Assembly (NCBI GenBank): GCA_050247075.1
Contig: JBFWUW010000085.1
Span: 1 to 26,879, forward strand
Source of the DNA: JBFWUW01 sp050247075
GTDB lineage: Bacteria > Planctomycetota > Planctomycetia > Pirellulales > JBFWUW01
Length of the DNA: 26,879 bases
Reading direction: 5' to 3'
A program made the position numbers and the translations under genes. The notes beneath the pieces were generated by a model that saw only the letters and a list, made by a program, of their open reading frames with translations, was not told the DNA's origin and did no database searches. Shown here one piece after another: positions 23,028 through 26,879 of this stretch (its first letter is position 1; each line of letters starts with the position of its first letter).

Positions 23028-23807
23028 TTGCCTTCCCGCGCCACCACTCCACTGACGACCGCCGTCACCGCCGCGCCGGCCTGCCGTGCTGCACCACGCG
23101 CCTGGTTAGAGGCCGAGGCGGCACGGGCCGTGAATTACCCGCTTTCCCGCTGGTGGTTGCGGCCTTTGGCGACATGGGTGGCTGCCCAATTGGCTTTTAC
23201 ATCGTGCCGGCCGTGGCATGTCACGTTGGTCGGGTTGATGTTGGCGGCCACGGCCGCGGCGGTGATTGTCTGGCACGCGGCGGGGTCATGTTGGGCCGCG
23301 GCCTTGATTCTGGCGGCCTGGCTGTGCGACCGCATCGACGGCCCGTTGGCCCGTCGGCTGGGCACGGCTTCGCCCCGTGGTGCCTGGCTCGATGCCAACA
23401 TCGACGAACTGGTTGACCTGGGCCTGCATGTGGCGATTGCCGCGGCGGCCGCCTCGCGGATGCAATCGAGCTGGCCGTGGGGACTGCTGGCCGCGTTCTT
23501 GCTAGGAAAATACCTGTTCATGTACGGAATGCAGTTGGAAGCCGCCGTTACGCCAGCGGCGGCACCCGCGTTCAACGCGCGACCGAGTGAGAGTCCTTCC
23601 GGCCGATCGCCTGGCCGTTTTCACCGGCTGGTCCGCGGACTGTATCACGCGCCGGCCAATGCCGACGTTCGCATTCATTTGCTGGCGGCTTGCGTGGCCG
23701 CGAACGGTTTGCTGGTGGCGCTGGCCTGGCCAGCCCTGTATTACAATTTTCGTTGGATGGCGCGTTACGTGCTGGTTTGCCGCCGATTGCCGGAGGGGCC
23801 CGCATGA
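23028..23807 (+). CDS. CDP-alcohol phosphotransferase, canonical motif
   Basis: The membrane protein has the complete family signature D-RI-D-G-PL-A-R, 8 residues, G-AWL-D-ANI-D, with all four Asp present (LCDRIDGPLARRLGTASPRG and GAWLDANIDELVD). Hydrophobic helices flank it (VTLVGLMLAATAAAVIVW, AAALILAAWL, VAIAAAAASRM, LLAAFLLGKYLFMYGM, LLAACVAANGLLVALAW). No in-frame ATG exists between the previous stop and the conserved domain. Candidate starts are TTG at 23028 (259 aa, chosen because alignment with the other CDP-alcohol gene reaches further upstream than 23130) and GTG at 23130 (225 aa, with GAGGCGG 8 nt upstream). The frame also runs upstream through the heptamer array to an ATG at 22764. 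The stop overlaps the next start by 4 nt. Donor and acceptor are unknown. Confidence 0.83.
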   Translation: MPSRATTPLTTAVTAAPACRAAPRAWLEAEAARAVNYPLSRWWLRPLATWVAAQLAFTSCRPWHVTLVGLMLAATAAAVIVWHAAGSCWAAALILAAWLCDRIDGPLARRLGTASPRGAWLDANIDELVDLGLHVAIAAAAASRMQSSWPWGLLAAFLLGKYLFMYGMQLEAAVTPAAAPAFNARPSESPSGRSPGRFHRLVRGLYHAPANADVRIHLLAACVAANGLLVALAWPALYYNFRWMARYVLVCRRLPEGPA

Positions 23808-24634
23808 AGCGCAGCACGATCTCCGCCGCCATTATCACGCTCAACGAAGAGCGGAATCTGCCCCAGTTGTTGCAACGGCTGGATTGGGCCGATGAGATCA
23901 TCGTGGTCGATGGCGGTTCCCGCGATGCCACGATTGAGATTGCCCGCGACCGGGCCAGCGCCGTGGTCGTGCGAAAATTCGACAGTTTTGCCGAGCAGCG
24001 AAATCTGGCCCTGCGGATGTCCAACTGCGACTGGGTGTTGTCGGTCGATGCCGACGAACGCCCCACGCGGGCCTTGGCCGAAGAGGTTCGCGGACGGATC
24101 GAACATGCCCGCGAGGCGGCCTTTCGCGTGCCGATCCGCAGTTCCATTTTTGGCCGCCGCGTGCGGTTCAGCGGTACGCAAGGCGACCGGCCCGTGCGGC
24201 TCTTTCGCCGCTCCGCCGGCAACTGGTCGGGCGATGTCCACGAACGGCTGCGGATTGATGGCCAGATCGGCACGTTGCGGCACTGGCTGGAGCACGAGAC
24301 CTTGCCCGACCTGGCCAGTTTTCTGGCCAAGATGAACCGCTACACCACACTGGCCGCGCGGGAGCGCGTGGCCGCCAGCTTGCCGCCGCGCCGCCGCGAT
24401 GCCTGGTTGTCGCCCGCCCGCGAGGTCTTTCGCCGCTTGATCTGGAAACATGGCCTGCTCGACGGTCCCGAGGGTTGGGCTTTTTGCCTGCTCAGCGGAC
24501 TGTCGGAGTGGGTGTTGTGGCACAAGCATCGGCAACTATGGCGCGACGCCGACGTCTCTTTTCAACCTGGCACCGGTCCAGCCGGGCAACAAACAGCCGC
24601 CGGCGTTATTCCTCCGCCCCATTTTTCGTCGTGA
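23804..24634 (+). CDS. Family 2 glycosyltransferase, WaaE/KdtX-like
   Basis: The 276-aa protein shows ISAAIITLNEERNLPQLL at the N-terminus, WADEIIVVDGGSRDATIEIA, the metal motif SVDADERP (DAD), and the C-terminal acceptor-region GDRPVRLFRR / VHERLRIDG. This order (NEE.NL, DE..VVDG.S.D.T, DADE, VRLFR, W.G.VHE) is typical of LPS core glucosyl/heptosyl-type GT2 enzymes and their relatives. A Trp-rich amphipathic C-terminus (WKHGLLDGPEGWAFCLLSGL) may contact the membrane. The ATG at 23804 overlaps the previous TGA (ATGA) and has CGGAGGGG just upstream, so the start is firm. Sugar specificity is not readable. Confidence 0.9.
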   Translation: MKRSTISAAIITLNEERNLPQLLQRLDWADEIIVVDGGSRDATIEIARDRASAVVVRKFDSFAEQRNLALRMSNCDWVLSVDADERPTRALAEEVRGRIEHAREAAFRVPIRSSIFGRRVRFSGTQGDRPVRLFRRSAGNWSGDVHERLRIDGQIGTLRHWLEHETLPDLASFLAKMNRYTTLAARERVAASLPPRRRDAWLSPAREVFRRLIWKHGLLDGPEGWAFCLLSGLSEWVLWHKHRQLWRDADVSFQPGTGPAGQQTAAGVIPPPHFSS

Positions 24635-26127
24635 GAACCGCTGGCGTGAGTACGCATTTGCCGCCACTGCCGCTGCTGCCTTTGTTGTTGGCCAACGTGC
24701 CAACCGCCTGGCGGACGGCGTTGGCGCAAGAAGGCGTGCCACAGGCCCCGTTCGACCCGTTGCGGCCCGGGGGCCGTTTTGTGTTGTATCAAGGCCCGCG
24801 CCGGCCGGCGGGGCTGTCTGCCGGCCAGACCGCTATTGAACTTTCGCCGCTGCCGGAAGAATCACCCGGCCAACCATCAGCGGCTCGCCGTGGTTGGCAA
24901 CTTGGTCCGTTGCTGGTCAGCGAACAAGTCGCCCGGCATGACCATGGCGCGATTCGGCAACAGCAGATGCGCGGCCTGCGGCGACGGATTGAATCGCTGG
25001 CGGGCGTGTGGATCAAGATAGCGCCGTTTCCATTTCCGTTTCGTTCGGCGTTCAATTTCCGGCTCGACCACGACGCCTACATCGCGGCCGATTTTGACGC
25101 CACACTGGCCGCCCTGGCCGGCCACGAACAGGCCGTCTCGCACTATGTTTGCGGTTCTACCCACGCCGCGCATGGCCACGCGCTGGCCCGGCTGCGGGGT
25201 ATGGACGTCGGGGGACATGGCTACTGGCATCACACCTACCACGATGCCGATGAGAACGTGGCCAACATGGCCCACGGCTTTGATGTATTGCGGGCAGCCG
25301 GGCTGGAACCGGCCGGCTTTGCCGCTCCCCACGGAAAATACACGCCCGGTTTGGCAGCGGCGCTTGCGCGGCTGGGCGTGACCCATAGCTCGGAATTTGG
25401 CTATCGTTACGACGATTGGCCGCTGTGGCCGGCCGGCAGCGGCACGCTACAACTGCCGATCCACCCGGTCTGTTTGGGTGCCGCGCTGGAAGCCGCTGCG
25501 GGGTGCAATCTAAAAATGCCCTCCGCCAATGTGGCTGCATTGGTCCAGCAACACTTTCAACAAGTGATTCTGGCTCGGTACAAAGCGGGCCAGCCGATCT
25601 TGCTTTACGGCCACCCCGACGGCCGCCTGGGCCGCCACCCCGATCTATTGCGAAAGACGTTGGAACTCTCGCAGACGCTGCCCGGATTGTGGCGCACGTC
25701 GCTGGCCGGACTGGCCGGCTGGTGGCAGGCCCGCTCGGAGATCTCTTTCCAGGTCTGGGCCGGCGGGTCCACGCTTCGCATCGACGCCGCGGGCTTGCCC
25801 CGCCAGCACCGCGCGGCGGTCGAAGTCTGGCGAGGCGGACGGGCCGCCAACGTGCCGCTGGCCGACCGTTCCACGTTTATCGCGCCAGACCAGTTGAACT
25901 ACGAAGTTCGGCCCGACGACACAACGCCGCGAGGCCAACCGTTGCCGCCGCGAGAGACGTTTCGCCAGCGGCTGCTGCGGCGGATCGACTGGGAACACGT
26001 CACGCCGACGCACGAAATCGCCGCGCGTACCTGGCGCGGCTGGCTGAAACGGTCGCTGCGGCAGGTTCGCGACCGAGCCAAATCACCAACCACCACAACC
26101 ACGGAATCAAATCAACATGCGGGCTAA
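24631..26127 (+). CDS. Polysaccharide deacetylase (NodB-like) family protein
   Basis: The product is about 498 aa. The NodB-type elements are FNFRLDHDAYIAADF (Asp146-His-Asp148 as the catalytic/metal Asp pair), GHGYWHHTYHD (His196 and His200 spaced as in the second metal motif), GFAAPHGKYTPGLAAAL (about 229-245, the RxPxG-like strand) and ILLYGHPDGRLGRH near the C-terminal side (the leucine-His motif). The N-terminal 90 residues (LLANVPTAWRTALAQEGVP, GRFVLYQG) and the C-terminal about 150 residues are extra to the catalytic domain and unassigned. There is no ATG: a GTG at 24631 overlaps the previous stop as GTGA and is used here; GTG at 24646 is the alternative. It may trim acetyl groups from the glycan or its precursor. 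Its stop lies 11 nt inside the next gene. Confidence 0.78.
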   Translation: MRTAGVSTHLPPLPLLPLLLANVPTAWRTALAQEGVPQAPFDPLRPGGRFVLYQGPRRPAGLSAGQTAIELSPLPEESPGQPSAARRGWQLGPLLVSEQVARHDHGAIRQQQMRGLRRRIESLAGVWIKIAPFPFPFRSAFNFRLDHDAYIAADFDATLAALAGHEQAVSHYVCGSTHAAHGHALARLRGMDVGGHGYWHHTYHDADENVANMAHGFDVLRAAGLEPAGFAAPHGKYTPGLAAALARLGVTHSSEFGYRYDDWPLWPAGSGTLQLPIHPVCLGAALEAAAGCNLKMPSANVAALVQQHFQQVILARYKAGQPILLYGHPDGRLGRHPDLLRKTLELSQTLPGLWRTSLAGLAGWWQARSEISFQVWAGGSTLRIDAAGLPRQHRAAVEVWRGGRAANVPLADRSTFIAPDQLNYEVRPDDTTPRGQPLPPRETFRQRLLRRIDWEHVTPTHEIAARTWRGWLKRSLRQVRDRAKSPTTTTTESNQHAG

Positions 26128-26879
26128 TCTGCGTTTCGACCAGGCGGGGGGAGCTAACCGCCGCTTTCGGCCTTCAGATGTCTCGGCCTTGCTGGCCGCG
26201 CCAGCCCCCTCGGCCACGCGCCAGCCCAAGGTGCTGTTGGCCGGCAAGTTGACCGCGATGGCCGCGCCAGGCGGGGGCGAAACCCAGTTGCTGGCGATGG
26301 CCCAGGCGCTGCCGCAAGCGGGCGTTGCCGCGCGGCTGTGGCGTCCGTGGGAAGATTCGTTGGCCGGTGCCGACTGCCTGCACCTGTTTGGCAGCTTGCC
26401 GGAACATCTGGAACTAGCCGCCGCCGCCCGCCATTGCGGCGTGCCGGTGGCTCTTTCCACGATTGCCTGGTTTGATTTGCCAGCCGTGTGGAGCGAACCG
26501 CGCCCCTGGCCTGGGCGGTTGCTGGCCGCCGGAAAATTTCTGGCCCGGTCGGCCTGCCCGCGAATTCCGTCGTGGCGGCGCAAGCTGTATCAATCGGTCG
26601 ATCTGCTGCTCCCCAATTCACGGCTGGAGGCGGCCCAGTTGGTCCGCTACTTTGGCATCCCTAAGCAACGCATTCAAGTTATCCCCAACGGGGCCGACTT
26701 ACGGTTTGCCGACGCCAGCCCCGCCCCTTTCGCCAGGCTGGCCGGCGGACGCGGCTTTGTCCTGTACGCCGGCCGCATCGAGCCGCGTAAGAACCAGCTC
26801 GGCTTTCTGCGGGCCATGCAATCGACCAACGTGCCGATCGTGATGCTGGGCGATGTTGTGCTGGGCATGAACGGTACCT
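26117..26879 (+). CDS. GT4-type glycosyltransferase (incomplete, runs off the window)
   Basis: The open frame from the ATG at 26117 has no stop before the window end, giving the first 254 residues. An N-terminal GT-B lobe is seen in KVLLAGKLTAMAAPGGGETQLLAMAQALPQAG (Gly-rich loop typical of GT4), DCLHLFGSLPEHLELAAAAR, VDLLLPNSRLEAAQLVRYFG (the P-NS motif) and QVIPNGADLRF. The linker and start of the second lobe follow (FVLYAGRIEPRKNQLGFLRAM). These are strong GT4 hallmarks; the donor-binding ExxxxxE motif lies beyond the end. The start overlaps the deacetylase-like gene by 11 nt, so it belongs to the same operon. The sugar is unknown. Confidence 0.9.
   Translation, partial: MRANLRFDQAGGANRRFRPSDVSALLAAPAPSATRQPKVLLAGKLTAMAAPGGGETQLLAMAQALPQAGVAARLWRPWEDSLAGADCLHLFGSLPEHLELAAAARHCGVPVALSTIAWFDLPAVWSEPRPWPGRLLAAGKFLARSACPRIPSWRRKLYQSVDLLLPNSRLEAAQLVRYFGIPKQRIQVIPNGADLRFADASPAPFARLAGGRGFVLYAGRIEPRKNQLGFLRAMQSTNVPIVMLGDVVLGMNGT

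Overview
The window reads as chromosomal DNA of a planctomycete, most likely of the Pirellulales type. The evidence is a high-GC composition, a DUF1501 gene coupled to a PSCyt1/PSCyt2/LamG/PSD1 (DUF1549/DUF1553) giant, a redoxin-cytochrome c-copper monooxygenase fusion, a secreted PQQ-like beta-propeller beginning with a WPHWRGP motif, and many short hairpin-rich intergenic repeats. This assignment comes from gene families only; no rRNA or other taxonomic marker is present. No tRNA, rRNA, CRISPR array, integrase or transposase was seen.

Layout. (1) 1-1976 is accessory DNA: a two-gene unit (small unknown protein plus a clan AA aspartic protease) lies between two 127-nt direct repeats, followed by a reverse-strand SUFU-domain protein. 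(2) 1977-9089, reverse strand, holds planctomycete-specific secreted genes: the copper monooxygenase fusion, then after a 700-nt hairpin-rich gap the PSD1 giant and DUF1501 protein in an ATGA-coupled operon. (3) 9387-14242, forward: a small two-helix membrane protein, a second hairpin-repeat region, a pyruvate/indolepyruvate-type decarboxylase, a phytanoyl-CoA dioxygenase-family protein and the PQQ-like propeller. (4) 14379 to the window end is a large surface-glycan locus on the forward strand: SpsF/NeuA-like nucleotidyltransferase, degenerate HAD protein, GT-B-like transferase, flippase, CDP-alcohol phosphotransferase, [interruption], GT2, second CDP-alcohol phosphotransferase, GT2, polysaccharide deacetylase-like protein, and a GT4 cut by the window edge. 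Most junctions are 4-13 nt overlaps or short gaps, which indicates one translationally coupled operon.

The glycan operon is interrupted at 20220-21781 by an accessory block: a divergent, 5'-overlapping gene pair (an 81-aa unknown protein and a 184-aa kinase-like fragment with a DLKPGN motif but no DFG). A 19-bp direct repeat flanks this pair, and the block carries copies of the same repeat families found at 1-1144 and 9732-9935. The most interesting signals are this link between repeats and accessory gene pairs; a 22-bp-arm palindrome sitting in frame inside the GT-B-like gene, with a second repeat in frame at the start of the next gene; and a glycan operon that combines a predicted cytidylyltransferase with two CDP-alcohol phosphotransferases, one of which has His in place of the fourth motif Asp. 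Together these genes suggest synthesis and export of a surface glycan containing phosphodiester-linked alcohol or sugar groups. That product is an inference from the families and has not been shown.
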